From contig JAGNEJ010000005.1 in assembly GCA_018003315.1 (NCBI GenBank), positions 55,143 to 119,142 of the forward strand: a stretch of DNA of 64,000 nt, in the 5' to 3' direction. Position numbers and translations under genes: made by a program. Source of the DNA: Verrucomicrobiales bacterium. Lineage in GTDB: Bacteria > Verrucomicrobiota > Verrucomicrobiia > Verrucomicrobiales > V1-33. This document shows, one piece after another, positions 43,989 through 53,208 of this stretch; positions within the stretch are counted from its first letter, which is position 1, and each line of letters starts with the position of its first letter. Below the pieces are notes generated by a model. The model saw nothing but the letters and a program-made list of their open reading frames with translations. It was not told where the DNA came from and ran no database searches.

Positions 43989-44648
43989 ATGAAAATCCGC
44001 CTGAATCTCCTGCTTTCCGCCCTGCTCACCGCCGCCGCCACCGCTGAGCCTCTGAAGGTTGGCATCGTGGACATGAACCGGATTTACCTCGACTACAACA
44101 AGACCCGGACCAACGAAGGGGAGATCGAGAAGGACAAGGCCGAGGCCAAAAAGGAGGTCGAGAAGCGGATGAAAAAATTCGAACAGCTGCGCGGGGAGTA
44201 TGAGGAGAAGAAAAAGGTCGCGGCCAACACCGCGCTGGCGAAAAATACCCGGCAAAAGGCCGAAGCGGAACTGGCCTCGAAACAGGCGGAAATCGAGGCA
44301 CTCGGACGGGAAATCCAGGAATTCGCCCGGCGTCGCCAGGCGGCGATTGCCGACAAGCTCAACCGCATGCGCAAGGAAATCATCGGCGACCTGCACAAGG
44401 TCGTCGCCGACGTCTCAAAGACGCAGAATTACGATCTGGTTTTTGACAAATCCGGGCGCTCCCCCAGCGGCGTCGAGGTGCTGTTGTTTTCCAAGGACGC
44501 CATTGATTTCACCGACGATCTTTTGAAAGAGGTCAACAAGGCAGCCCCGGCTCCGCCATCCAATGCGCCCGTGCCTCCGGCCAGTGGCGACGGTGCCGGC
44601 AAGGAAGGGGAAGCCAAGCCCCCCGCCGCCTCCGGGAAGGACCAATAG
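43989..44648 (+). CDS. OmpH/Skp family periplasmic chaperone, paralogue 2
   Basis: Encodes 219 residues with signal peptide KIRLNLLLSALLTAAATAE. It shares with paralogue 1 the KVGIVDMNRIYLDYNKT start, a long charged coiled coil (about 40-150) and YDLVFDKSGRSPSGV with LLFSKDAIDFTDDLL. The Pro/Ala/Gly-rich tail (PAPPSNAPVPPASGDGAG) is longer and looks disordered. It follows lpxD by 65 bases and so belongs to the same envelope-assembly cluster. It ends with TAG. Having two Skp-like proteins around lpxD suggests specialised or hetero-oligomeric chaperones (inference). Confidence 0.92.
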   Translation: MKIRLNLLLSALLTAAATAEPLKVGIVDMNRIYLDYNKTRTNEGEIEKDKAEAKKEVEKRMKKFEQLRGEYEEKKKVAANTALAKNTRQKAEAELASKQAEIEALGREIQEFARRRQAAIADKLNRMRKEIIGDLHKVVADVSKTQNYDLVFDKSGRSPSGVEVLLFSKDAIDFTDDLLKEVNKAAPAPPSNAPVPPASGDGAGKEGEAKPPAASGKDQ

Positions 44649-44680
44649 GTTTCAGGGAATTTGCAGGCGGGTTTTTCGGG

Positions 44681-45505
44681 ATGATTCCGCTGGAGGACAA
44701 CGCCGAAGACATCATCGGCAAGGCCATGCGCGGTCTGGCAATGAGCGCGGAAACGCTGGCCGCCGCAAGCGCCGCATCCGTTTCCGACATCACCGCCCTG
44801 CGCCGCGGCGCATTCGATCCCGCCGTCGCTCGCAGGGTGGCCGGACTTCTGGGACTGGACGCCGCATCGTTGGAAGGCATCGGACTGCACCAGTGGCGTC
44901 CTGCTCCACAGCAGGTGGAAGGGCTCCATTCGTTCCGCAGTGAAGGAGGCATGGCTGCCAATTCCTATGTGGTGCATCACGCCACCAGCGGAACCCTCCT
45001 GGTTTTCGATACCGGGGAGCAGTCCGACGCCATGCTGGCACAAATCCGGCAATTAGCCGGTGGAGTCCGTGCGATTTTCATCACCCACACGCACCGGGAC
45101 CACATCGCCTGCCTGGACCGGCTGCGACTGCACTTTCCCGCCGCTCCGGTATATGTGGGCAGGCTGGAACCGCTGCCGGGAGCCGTTTTGGTGGAGGATG
45201 GGCAGCGGTTCGACTTCGGCGCGCTTCAGGTGGAATGCCGCCTGACCACCGGACACTCCGCCGGCGGCATCACCTACGTCGTGGACGGACTGGAACGCCA
45301 GCTTGCTCTGGTGGGCGATGCATTGTTTGCCGGATCCATGGGAGGCGGGATGGTTTCCTGGCACGATGCCCTGGAGAACAACCGGCGGAAAATCTTTACT
45401 CTGCCGGATGCCGCGGTAGTCTGCCCCGGCCACGGCCCGCTGACCACCATCGGTGAGGAAAAGCGCCACAATCCCTTCTACCCGGAATTCAAGCAATCGA
45501 CCTAA
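44681..45505 (+). CDS. Metallo-beta-lactamase-fold hydrolase with N-terminal HTH-like domain
   Basis: Encodes 274 residues. The first ~65 residues (GKAMRGLAMSAETLAAASA, VSDITALRRGAFDP, VARRVAGLLGLDA) look like an XRE-type helix-turn-helix. The rest is an MBL fold with SYVVHHATSGTLLVFDTG, the metal site ITHTHRDHIACL (HxHxDH), GHSAGGITYVV, LALVGDALFAGS and CPGHGPLTTIGEEK, as in glyoxalase-II/hydroxyacylglutathione-hydrolase-like enzymes. The substrate is unknown. A regulator-like domain fused to a hydrolase could mean ligand-controlled DNA binding, or simply a helical adaptor. It is ten bases upstream of the dehydrogenase-like gene. Confidence 0.85.
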   Translation: MIPLEDNAEDIIGKAMRGLAMSAETLAAASAASVSDITALRRGAFDPAVARRVAGLLGLDAASLEGIGLHQWRPAPQQVEGLHSFRSEGGMAANSYVVHHATSGTLLVFDTGEQSDAMLAQIRQLAGGVRAIFITHTHRDHIACLDRLRLHFPAAPVYVGRLEPLPGAVLVEDGQRFDFGALQVECRLTTGHSAGGITYVVDGLERQLALVGDALFAGSMGGGMVSWHDALENNRRKIFTLPDAAVVCPGHGPLTTIGEEKRHNPFYPEFKQST

Positions 45506-45514
45506 CGACGCACC

Positions 45515-46408
45515 ATGAATGAAAAAATCGCCTTTGTCGGAGTCGGACGCATGGGAGCCAACATGGCCCGCCGCGTCCGGGAGGTGGGCTGCAGCGTCAC
45601 CGCCGTCCACGACGTGAACCGGGCCGCCGCACAGGAACTGGCAGCGGAAATCGGTGCCAAAGCGTGCGACAACCTCGCCGAAGTCACCGCCGCAGCGGAT
45701 GTCATTTTCACCGTGGTTACCAATGACCCGGCCATGCGCAGCATTTTTTTCGGTGCCGGGGACAATCTCCTCAACGGGGCGGCAGGCCGGACATTCATCA
45801 ACTGTGCCACGCTCTCCCCTGCGCTTCACATTGAAGTCGAAAAGGCGGCGGAGGCGGCAGGAGCCCACAGCATCGAAGGCTGCATGGCCAGCTCCATCAC
45901 CCAGGCTCGTCAGGGCACGCTGCAGCTCATGATTGGGGGGAAAAGGGAGGTTTTCGAGAAAGTCCAGCCGCTGCTCCAGCAAATGAGCGCCGTCCTGACA
46001 TACGTCGGCCCCGCCGGCAAGGCGGCCGAAGTCAAGGCGCTGGTGAACATGGTCATGAACATCAACACCGCCGCCCTGGCAGAGGGACTCGGTCTCGGAG
46101 CCGCTCTGGGTTTGGACCTGGCCATGCTCAGCCAGGTTTTCAGCGTCACCGGCGCCAACAGCCGCGTGCTGCAAACGGACGGCGAGGACATGATCAACCG
46201 GGACCATTCCTGCTTCTTCAGCGCGGAACATGCCGCCAAGGATTCCAACATCGCCCTGGCCCTGGCGAAGGCGCACGGCCTGGACCTGCCCCTGGCAGCG
46301 GCCACCGCACGTCAGTTTGAACGCATGGTGGAATTTGGTCTCGGCGATCTGGACAAGTCGGGCATTGCGGAACTGACCTTTCCCGGACGCACGGCCAATC
46401 CGCAGTGA
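45515..46408 (+). CDS. NAD(P)-dependent 3-hydroxyisobutyrate dehydrogenase-like oxidoreductase
   Basis: Encodes 297 residues of the beta-hydroxyacid dehydrogenase family. The Rossmann motif is FVGVGRMGANMARRV; the substrate-binding segment is FINCATLSPALHIEVE with EGCMASSITQARQGTL; the catalytic Lys lies in GKAAEVKALVNMVMN. Family members oxidise 3-hydroxyisobutyrate, tartronate semialdehyde, glyoxylate or succinic semialdehyde, or reduce imines; the substrate cannot be chosen here. It directly follows the MBL-fold gene (nine bases) and faces nadA convergently. Confidence 0.9.
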   Translation: MNEKIAFVGVGRMGANMARRVREVGCSVTAVHDVNRAAAQELAAEIGAKACDNLAEVTAAADVIFTVVTNDPAMRSIFFGAGDNLLNGAAGRTFINCATLSPALHIEVEKAAEAAGAHSIEGCMASSITQARQGTLQLMIGGKREVFEKVQPLLQQMSAVLTYVGPAGKAAEVKALVNMVMNINTAALAEGLGLGAALGLDLAMLSQVFSVTGANSRVLQTDGEDMINRDHSCFFSAEHAAKDSNIALALAKAHGLDLPLAAATARQFERMVEFGLGDLDKSGIAELTFPGRTANPQ

Positions 46409-46456
46409 TCCGTCGCCGGCTTCCGCGGCGGGTTTACGCCACGGGTCGGGCTGCGG

Positions 46457-47410
46457 TTACCGGCTCCATTCCAGCATTCGGAGGATGGGCTCCTCGGCAC
46501 GCTGGCGGATTTCCTCGGGAATCTCCACGCGGGGCTCCAGCCGCTCCAGACAAAGGAAGAGTTTTTCCAGGGTATTCATCTTCATGTAGCGGCAGTCAGA
46601 GCAGGCACATTTGTCAGTGGGGCCGGGAATGAACACCTTGTCGGGAATTTCACGGCGCAGCCGGTGCAGCATGCCGCTTTCCGTCACGATGATGAACTCC
46701 CGTTCGGACCGGCCCTTGCAGTAGCTGACCATTTTTTCGGTGCTGCACACCTCATCGGCCAGCAACCGCACCGCAAAGGTGCATTCCGGATGGGCAACCA
46801 CCGGGGCGTCCGGGTGCTGTGCACGGATTTGCTGGATGCTTTCCCGGGTGAATTCCACATGCACATAGCAGGCACCCTGCCAGAGGTCCATCTTGCGCCC
46901 GGTCTGTTCCATGACCCAGCCGCCCAGATTCGCATCCGGCACAAAGAGAATGTTCCGGTCCTTCGGCACTTTTTGCACAATGGTCTTGGCATTGCCGCTG
47001 GTGCAGATCACATCACTGAGGGCCTTCACGCCGGCACTGCAGTTGATGTAGGCCACCACGTAATAATTCCGGTCTGCATGGCGCTTGAGATACGCCTCCA
47101 ACTGATCCGCCGGACAGCTCTGTTCCAGTGAACACCCGGCATCCTTGTCCGGGAGAACCACGATCTTCTGCGGGTTCACGATTTTGGCCGTTTCCACCAT
47201 GAAATGGACTCCGCAGAAGGCGATCACCTCCGCCTGGGTTTCCCGGGCCTTGTAGGAAAGGCCCAGCGAGTCCCCCACGTAATCCGCCACTTCCTGGATT
47301 TCCCGAATTTGATAGTTGTGCGCGAGGATGACCGCGTTGCGCTCCTGCTTCAGGCGTCGGATCTCCTGCTGCAGATCAACACTGTGGGCGGATGGGGCGG
47401 ATGTGACCAT
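46457..47410 (-). CDS. nadA: Quinolinate synthase A
   Basis: Encodes 317 residues. NadA condenses iminoaspartate with dihydroxyacetone phosphate to quinolinate in de novo NAD synthesis, using a [4Fe-4S] cluster. Family motifs are intact: AVILAHNYQIREIQEVADYVGD (split here as AVILAHNYQ and EVADYVGDSLGLS), VIAFCGVHFMVETAKI, AYINCSAGVKALSDVICTS, FVPDANLGGWV, VVAHPECTFAV and the cluster-Cys region DKCACSDCRYM. Length is standard for the short form. No nadB or nadC is adjacent. Confidence 0.97.
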   Translation of the reverse strand: MVTSAPSAHSVDLQQEIRRLKQERNAVILAHNYQIREIQEVADYVGDSLGLSYKARETQAEVIAFCGVHFMVETAKIVNPQKIVVLPDKDAGCSLEQSCPADQLEAYLKRHADRNYYVVAYINCSAGVKALSDVICTSGNAKTIVQKVPKDRNILFVPDANLGGWVMEQTGRKMDLWQGACYVHVEFTRESIQQIRAQHPDAPVVAHPECTFAVRLLADEVCSTEKMVSYCKGRSEREFIIVTESGMLHRLRREIPDKVFIPGPTDKCACSDCRYMKMNTLEKLFLCLERLEPRVEIPEEIRQRAEEPILRMLEWSR

Positions 47411-47522
47411 GCTGGAAATGTCGTAATGGATGGGAGACGGAGGGGAACCCGGATTGCGGTTCTACGGCATCTATGCGCCAGTTGTCGCCGCCGTGCAACC
47501 CCGCAACGGTTCGTCTCACTGG

Positions 47523-47556
47523 AAAACAAAAACCCGGACTGGCATGCCAGTCCGGG
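47523..47556 (-). terminator. Strong intrinsic terminator of the small metal-binding-protein gene
   Basis: A perfect 24-base palindrome (CCCGGACTGGCA paired with TGCCAGTCCGGG, 47533-47556) is followed on the minus strand by TTTTTGTTTTC (47522-47532). It begins 25 bases after the gene's stop and is a textbook Rho-independent terminator. It also insulates nadA downstream. Confidence 0.92.
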
Positions 47557-47581
47557 CGTTTGAAAACCGGCGGAGCGGGGC

Positions 47582-47944
47582 TTACTTCTTCAGCTTGCCG
47601 ACGAATTTGTCAGGGTTGGCGTCGAACTTGGCTTTGCACTTCTCGCAGCAGAGTCCCACGGTGACCTTGTATTCGGAGTTCTGCTCCTTGTCCGCGGCTT
47701 TTCCGCTCATGAGGCATTTGCCGGAATCGGCCTTGTAGGCGGCGACCTTGTCGGCGAACGACGCAGGGTTGGCGTCGAACTTGGCCTTGCACTTCTCGCA
47801 GCAGAACGAGACCTTTTTGGCGTAGTCGGACGTGGCCTTGATGGTCGTTTTGCCGCTGACCGGGCACTCCTTGTTCGCCGCCTCAGCGGTGGCGAAACCG
47901 ATGGTTGCAGCCAGGGCGGCGATCAATGTGAGGATCGATTTCAT
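47582..47944 (-). CDS. Exported protein with two Cys-rich YHS/TRASH-like repeats
   Basis: Encodes 120 residues from ATG 47944 with signal peptide (KSILTLIAALAATIGFATA). The mature part is two tandem near-copies of about 45 residues: ECPVSGKTTIKATSDYAKKV and KCLMSGKAADKEQNSEYK, each followed by CCEKCKAKFDANP. The C-x-x-S-G-K and CCxxC pattern resembles YHS/TRASH heavy-metal-binding modules, so periplasmic copper or iron binding is plausible. It is monocistronic and ends at a strong terminator. Confidence 0.75.
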   Translation of the reverse strand: MKSILTLIAALAATIGFATAEAANKECPVSGKTTIKATSDYAKKVSFCCEKCKAKFDANPASFADKVAAYKADSGKCLMSGKAADKEQNSEYKVTVGLCCEKCKAKFDANPDKFVGKLKK

Positions 47945-48103
47945 GATGGTGGTATTGGTGGTGTGGTTTGGCAGTTTGGTGAGAATGAAACCTCCCCCTC
48001 GCGCCAGTGCGGGGTTTGATTCCGCGGCATCCATAACGCATCAGGAATGATTTTGGAATGCCGAAGTTTGATTTTCCGCGTAGGCGATTTTCATGACGGA
48101 ATT

Positions 48104-49603
48104 TTAATGAACCATGACGTAGGAAAGCACGTTCAGGCCCAGGGCGGTGGCGTCCGGAGCATTGTAACCCAGGGCGTAGGGAGCCACTGCCCGCTCCCAG
48201 CCGGCGCTGAGATCATACGGGCAGTAAATAACCGACAGCGTCCCGTCGATGTCGATGCCATACATCTCCGGCTCGACGTCAATCCGCCCCTTTTTCAGGG
48301 CGGCCAAAGACGGTCGGGCCTTGACCGTGGCAAGCTGCAGCGGGGCATGGAACAAATCGTGCCCCGGACCGAGTCTGCGCAAGTGTCTTCCCGGAACGAG
48401 TTTTTCCATTTCCTCGCGGAAACTTTTATCGAAGCTCGGACGCCCGTCGCTGGCTTCGGCAAAAAGCACGCCGCCATTGGCCAGGAACCGCTGGAGGTTG
48501 GCCCGCTCCCGTTCCGTGAAGCTGAAATCGGTGGTTCCCGTAAGGAACAGGAAGGGCATTTCGAAGATGGCCGGGGAGTCTGCGGCCACCTGGAGCAGTT
48601 CAAAGGAAACCGGTGCTCCGGTGGTTTCGTTGAACTGGTTCAGCAGCATGGGAAATGCGGCCGTCCGCGTGAGCCACACCCCGCTGTGCTTCAACTGGCC
48701 GACGCGGAATTTGCCGGCGGTCTTTTTGTCAGGATTCACCAGTTCCACGCTTTTGCCGATGCTGCGCCCGGCGTCCCGCATGGCGGTGACGTAGCTGAAA
48801 ATGTTCGCCCCGATTTTTCGTGCATCGGCATCGGCATATCCCCAGCTGTCGTGCGGATTGGCCTCCCAGCCGAGGGAGAAGTCCCATCTGGAAATGAAAA
48901 TGGCGGTGCGGTTGTCGAGATCGATCCCCTCCAGGAACGGATAGGGGTCTTTGACCATGCCATCCTTGACCATCCGTTCGCGGAAGCTCACCTTGTCCAC
49001 GGGATAAAATGCGCGGAACACCGGATGGTCCATGCGCAGGCGGTAGAGCGGGCGTTCCGGCAGGATTTGGGCTGCCGCCGCCAGGGCGGAATGATAGGCG
49101 TCCGGATTTCCCACCAGGGAGTTGAAGACGATGGTGCCGCCGCTGAGCAGGTATTTGCGAAGCGCATCGGACTCGGCTTTTGCAAGGGTGAACGGCTTGT
49201 AACCTGATTTGTAAAGCACCGGATTGGCCGCCACATCACGCGACGCCTCGGTAAACGTCCGGGTGGCCAGGCTGAAATGGACGTTCATTTCGCTGCTCAT
49301 GAAGTCGAGCATTCCCTTGAGATCATTCGGCGTTCGCGCCCAATCCTCCAGGTCCCCGGTGCGGATGCGCGTCAGCAGCGTCGGGGGATTCGGTGGATTT
49401 TTCTTCTCCTGCCGTTTCAGCGGCACCACCGGATACGGCAGCGGCGGCAGCGATTCAGCGGAGGACACCTGGGCTGGCTTGGGCGCGGGCAGTTCGAACG
49501 GGGGCGGGTCCGGCGGTTTGGGTTCTGCTCCCGCCATCCCGGTGCCCGCCGCCAGCAGCACCCAGGCAAGGATGCCCCGATTGCCATGCAATAACGATTT
49601 CAT
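48104..49603 (-). CDS. Exported protein with two DUF4159-like domains
   Basis: Encodes 499 residues from ATG 49603, which is followed by a signal-like GILAWVLLAAGTGMAGA; the longer frame upstream is not protein-like. A proline-rich linker (about 25-75) precedes two class-I glutaminase-like DUF4159 modules: residues ~90-300 (PNDLKGMLDFMSSEM, SDALRKYLLSGGTIVFN, FISRWDFSLGWEAN) and ~310-499 (RANLQRFLANGGVLFAEAS, VIYCPYDLSAGWERAV, LGLNVLSYVM). DUF4159 proteins accompany MoxR/vWA-type gene sets in PVC bacteria, but none are adjacent here. The function is unknown. Confidence 0.82.
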   Translation of the reverse strand: MKSLLHGNRGILAWVLLAAGTGMAGAEPKPPDPPPFELPAPKPAQVSSAESLPPLPYPVVPLKRQEKKNPPNPPTLLTRIRTGDLEDWARTPNDLKGMLDFMSSEMNVHFSLATRTFTEASRDVAANPVLYKSGYKPFTLAKAESDALRKYLLSGGTIVFNSLVGNPDAYHSALAAAAQILPERPLYRLRMDHPVFRAFYPVDKVSFRERMVKDGMVKDPYPFLEGIDLDNRTAIFISRWDFSLGWEANPHDSWGYADADARKIGANIFSYVTAMRDAGRSIGKSVELVNPDKKTAGKFRVGQLKHSGVWLTRTAAFPMLLNQFNETTGAPVSFELLQVAADSPAIFEMPFLFLTGTTDFSFTERERANLQRFLANGGVLFAEASDGRPSFDKSFREEMEKLVPGRHLRRLGPGHDLFHAPLQLATVKARPSLAALKKGRIDVEPEMYGIDIDGTLSVIYCPYDLSAGWERAVAPYALGYNAPDATALGLNVLSYVMVH

Positions 49604-49830
49604 GCGGACAACCAGTAGCCCCGCGCGCTGCGGTGAGCAACGGCAGAACGGCGCAGTTACGGCATGGGGGATTCCCCGATGCCGACTCGTGGTGGGGAGC
49701 GGGCGTTTGGGGGGCGCAAGCGTTGGCACCTTCCGGAAATGCGGTGTCGCGCGCCGCCGCGCATCCGGCGGAGGTCCTATATCCCAACTTTCCAAAGCGT
49801 GCAAAACTGGCTCGTCCCACCAGAACACAC

Positions 49831-52800
49831 ATGAAATCCAATCCCTGTTGCCTCCTGTTGTTCCTCGCCACCGCAGCGCCAGCCCTGGCATGGCCCTATG
49901 CGTTGAAATCCGGCATCATCGGCGTGGACCAGGCGGTGACCACAGGCACCGGCGGGGCGCGCTTTGACCAACCTCCGACAGCAGTCAACTTTGCTGGAAA
50001 TGGCCGTCTCCAGTGGTATGCGGGCGGACAACTGATGACGAATGCACCATTTCCCGGCAGCCTGACCCTGCCAGGGATCCTGCTGCTGCAAACACCCGGG
50101 GCCACGGTAAAGGAAATGGCTTCTGCAGTGTGCGACGTGGACAGCGATGGTGACCTGGATGTGGTGCGGGTCAACGAATGGGTGGGCAATGCCAATATTT
50201 ACACGTTCCATGTTTTCCTGAACAGCGGTGCCGGCACGTTCACCGCTGGGTGGCGCTACGACTGGGTGGACAATCCGGGGTGGAGTGAAGGCCAGCATTT
50301 CCTTCAGCTCTGTGCGGGTGACTTCAACAGCGACGGGACGCAGGATGTCGCCGTGCTGGAGACCTACAACAACAGGAACAGCACGCCCAATCCGGACCGC
50401 GATGAAGGCCGCCTCTTCATCCGCTGGAACAACGGTGCAGGAGATTTCACCAACACCTCCACGGTCAAGAGCACGGGCCTTGCCAAAGAGGCGCGTGTTT
50501 CCGCGGCGGACTGCGACCGCGACGGCGACCTCGACCTGGCCTGCACCCGTGACACGGTGTGGCCTGCGGACGGTGCTGAACCCTACTTCGGCGTCTTCCA
50601 TTCGCGGCTTTACCGAAACAACGGATCGGGCACTTTCTCCCAGAGCGATCTCAGCGCCAGACCGGCGGCGTTTGCCGATGTGAACCGCGACGGATGGGTG
50701 GACCTGGTCAGTTCCACCGATGTGGCGCTGAACGACGGCACCGGCTCCTTTGCCACCCAGGTCACGGAGGTGGCTGGTGCCGTGGCGGCATGGACCCATG
50801 CCGACGCGGATGGGGACGGCATCAGCGATCTGATCCGCGCGGAGGGTGTCAGTCTCGTGCATTACAAAGGCGTTGGGAACGGTGCCTTCGCCGCATCCTG
50901 GTCGCGACTCGTCACCCTGCCCGCCGCGGCGACGGCCCTGGGCAGCGGCGACAGCGATGGTGACGGCGATCTGGATTTCTTCGTCACCCTCACGGACGGC
51001 AGTTTTGCCTTGGTGGAAAATCGCCGGCTTCACACCGTGCCGGGAACGACGGTTGGATCGATTGCCGCAGCGCCCGGCATCACGGCCCTCCACTGCGCCG
51101 ATTTCAATCTGGATGGCATCCCGGATGTGGCCGGGCTGGCGCCATCGAGCAAAAGCATCTGGATCATTCCAGGCAAGGCCAACGGAACCTTTGACACGCC
51201 TCAGGCCAAGCTCACCGGCGGCCAGACTCCGCACAGCATGGCGGTGGCGGACTTCGACCGCGACGGGCGTCCCGACATCGCCTACTCCCGTCCAGCGGCG
51301 GGCGATGTGCGCCTGGCGCGCAATGTCAGCGACAGCCCGGCGGCCTGGGTGGACAGCGCCATGCTCACCGGCATGGCAGGCGTGTCCCAGTTGGTCACGG
51401 GCCAGCTCGGCAGTGTCGGGAAATTTCCCGATCTCCTCACCTCGAATGCCACCAATGGCCAGTTGCGCTGGATCTACTAGAACAACACCGACTGGTATTA
51501 CCAAACGGCCTACACCGCACCGCCGCCGTCCGGCGCCATCCTCGCTGCGCCCATCACCTCTGCGGGAACCGGCCATGAAATCGTTTATCTGCACAGTTCC
51601 GCCAGCACCCGCACGATTGGTGCCCGGCAGATGAACCCCACCTGGTCCGCCCTCGGCAGCACCTACGGTTTTCCCGTCACCAATGGTCCCCATGCGGAAA
51701 AAATGGTGTGGGGCGACACCAATGCGGACGGCAAAGGCGAGGCGGTTTTCATTTCCGGCGATGGCTCACTGGCGACGTGGCAGCCGCTCACCGGTGTCAT
51801 CACCGGCCTGCCGGCCACCGACGGTGCCATCCGCGACATCGCCGTCGCCGACTGGGATCGCAACGGCCGTGCGGACATCCTTTGCGCCACCTCCACCGGG
51901 CTGGAATTGGTTTACTGGTCGCAGGTGGCTCTCTCCTGGGAAACCGTCGTCCTCGCGAATCCTGCGGGCGGATGCCAGGCCGTGCAGTCATGCGACAGCA
52001 ACCGCGACGGTTGGCCCGACGCCGTGGTCAGCGACGGCACCCAGGTGCGCAGCTTTCCGAACTCTCCCCGCCTGCTGCGGACGGGCTACACCCCCAGCGC
52101 CATTGGCATCCAGCTTACGGGCGGCGTCAATCAGACGGAAACCCTGCAAACCATGGCTGCAGCTACCGCAGGGCGCGCCGGTTCCGCCAGCGTGAGTGCG
52201 GACGTGGATGCGCTCATCACGGGGGCGGCCTTTCGTTTTGCCCGCCCTCCGGCCGTCGGCTCCGGCGATCTCTACGGGCCTGACCTCACCGGCAGCGACC
52301 TGGCCTCGCTCGTCACCGCCATCCGGTTCAAAGCGGACGGCGTCACCATCGGCAGCGTTGGGCCGGCCGCCATGGCGTCCGGGGGACGTCTCGACATCCC
52401 CTGGCACACCGTACTGGGAAATCTTGTCAGAGTGAATCCCGGCGTCCTCGTCACCCTCACGGTGGAAGTGGTTTTCAGGCCGGACGCCCATGAGTCCGCC
52501 ATCAAAGATTTCTATATCATTCCGCAGGGCCTTTGGTCCGTGCCCGATGACGATCTCACCCCCGTCACCCCCGGCGCAGGGGTTCCTGGAAATTTGTCCA
52601 CCAGCAGAGCTACGTTGGTCACGCTTTCTCCGCCACGCACGCCGCTGGACAACTGGCGCGAGTGGTATTTTGGCGCATGGGACGCCAGCACTGGCACCGC
52701 TGCCAACAACGCCGACCCCGACGGCGACGGCGTGCCCAATCTGGTGGAATTCATCCACGGCACCAATCCCCTCCTGCATGACGCTGCGGGCAATGCCCAA

Positions 52801-53091
52801 CGCGGCCTCACGCTGCTCCCGCTGCCCAACCTGCAGACGCCGGTGAAACTCCGCTTCAGCACGGACGACGCCGCATGGCCCGAAGCCCGCGTCCGCATCA
52901 GCCTTCAGCAAGGCACCACCACGGGGTCGTGGTCCACCCTCGCCACCCGCGCCGGTGGTGCCTGGTCGGGTCTCGTCCCCATGAGCGTTTCCCAGCCGGA
53001 AGGCCGCACCGACCATCTGTTTAATCTCCCTCAAACTCCTGCCTCCGCACCCCGCTCCTTCTTCCGTCTCAAGGTCGAGGAACTTCCCTGA
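49831..53091 (+). pseudogene. Secreted FG-GAP/VCBS-repeat protein interrupted by one in-frame TAG
   Basis: A single frame from ATG 49831 to TGA 53089-53091 (1086 codons) has one internal stop, TAG at 51478-51480, after QLRWIY; the frame resumes as NNTDWYYQTAYTAPP. The protein has a signal peptide (CCLLLFLATAAPALA), then FG-GAP/VCBS-type repeats with Asp-rich calcium loops (DVDSDGDLDVVRV, DCDRDGDLDLACT, DFDRDGRPDIAYS, DWDRNGRADILCA) on both sides of the stop. A C-terminal module (LDNWREWYFGAWD, DPDGDGVPNLVEFIHGTNP) is shared with the giant protease at 6338-13000. A CAG-to-TAG change would suffice. As read, the truncated 549-residue product would lose the C-terminal export or anchoring module. 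Confidence 0.82.
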
Positions 53092-53208
53092 GCAGCTTCG
53101 CGGAGCAAGGGCATCCCAGCCTTTCCGGCTGCTCCTGGCTTGGCAGGCCTACGCAGAAGTTGCCTTGTGCATCCGGCGACACCATCAAGGTTGCCCGGTT
53201 GCTGCTCC

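Noticed and set aside
46409..46456. Terminator between the dehydrogenase-like gene and nadA
   Set aside because: Only a 5-bp GC stem (CGCCG/CGGCG) without a T-run; too weak to call.
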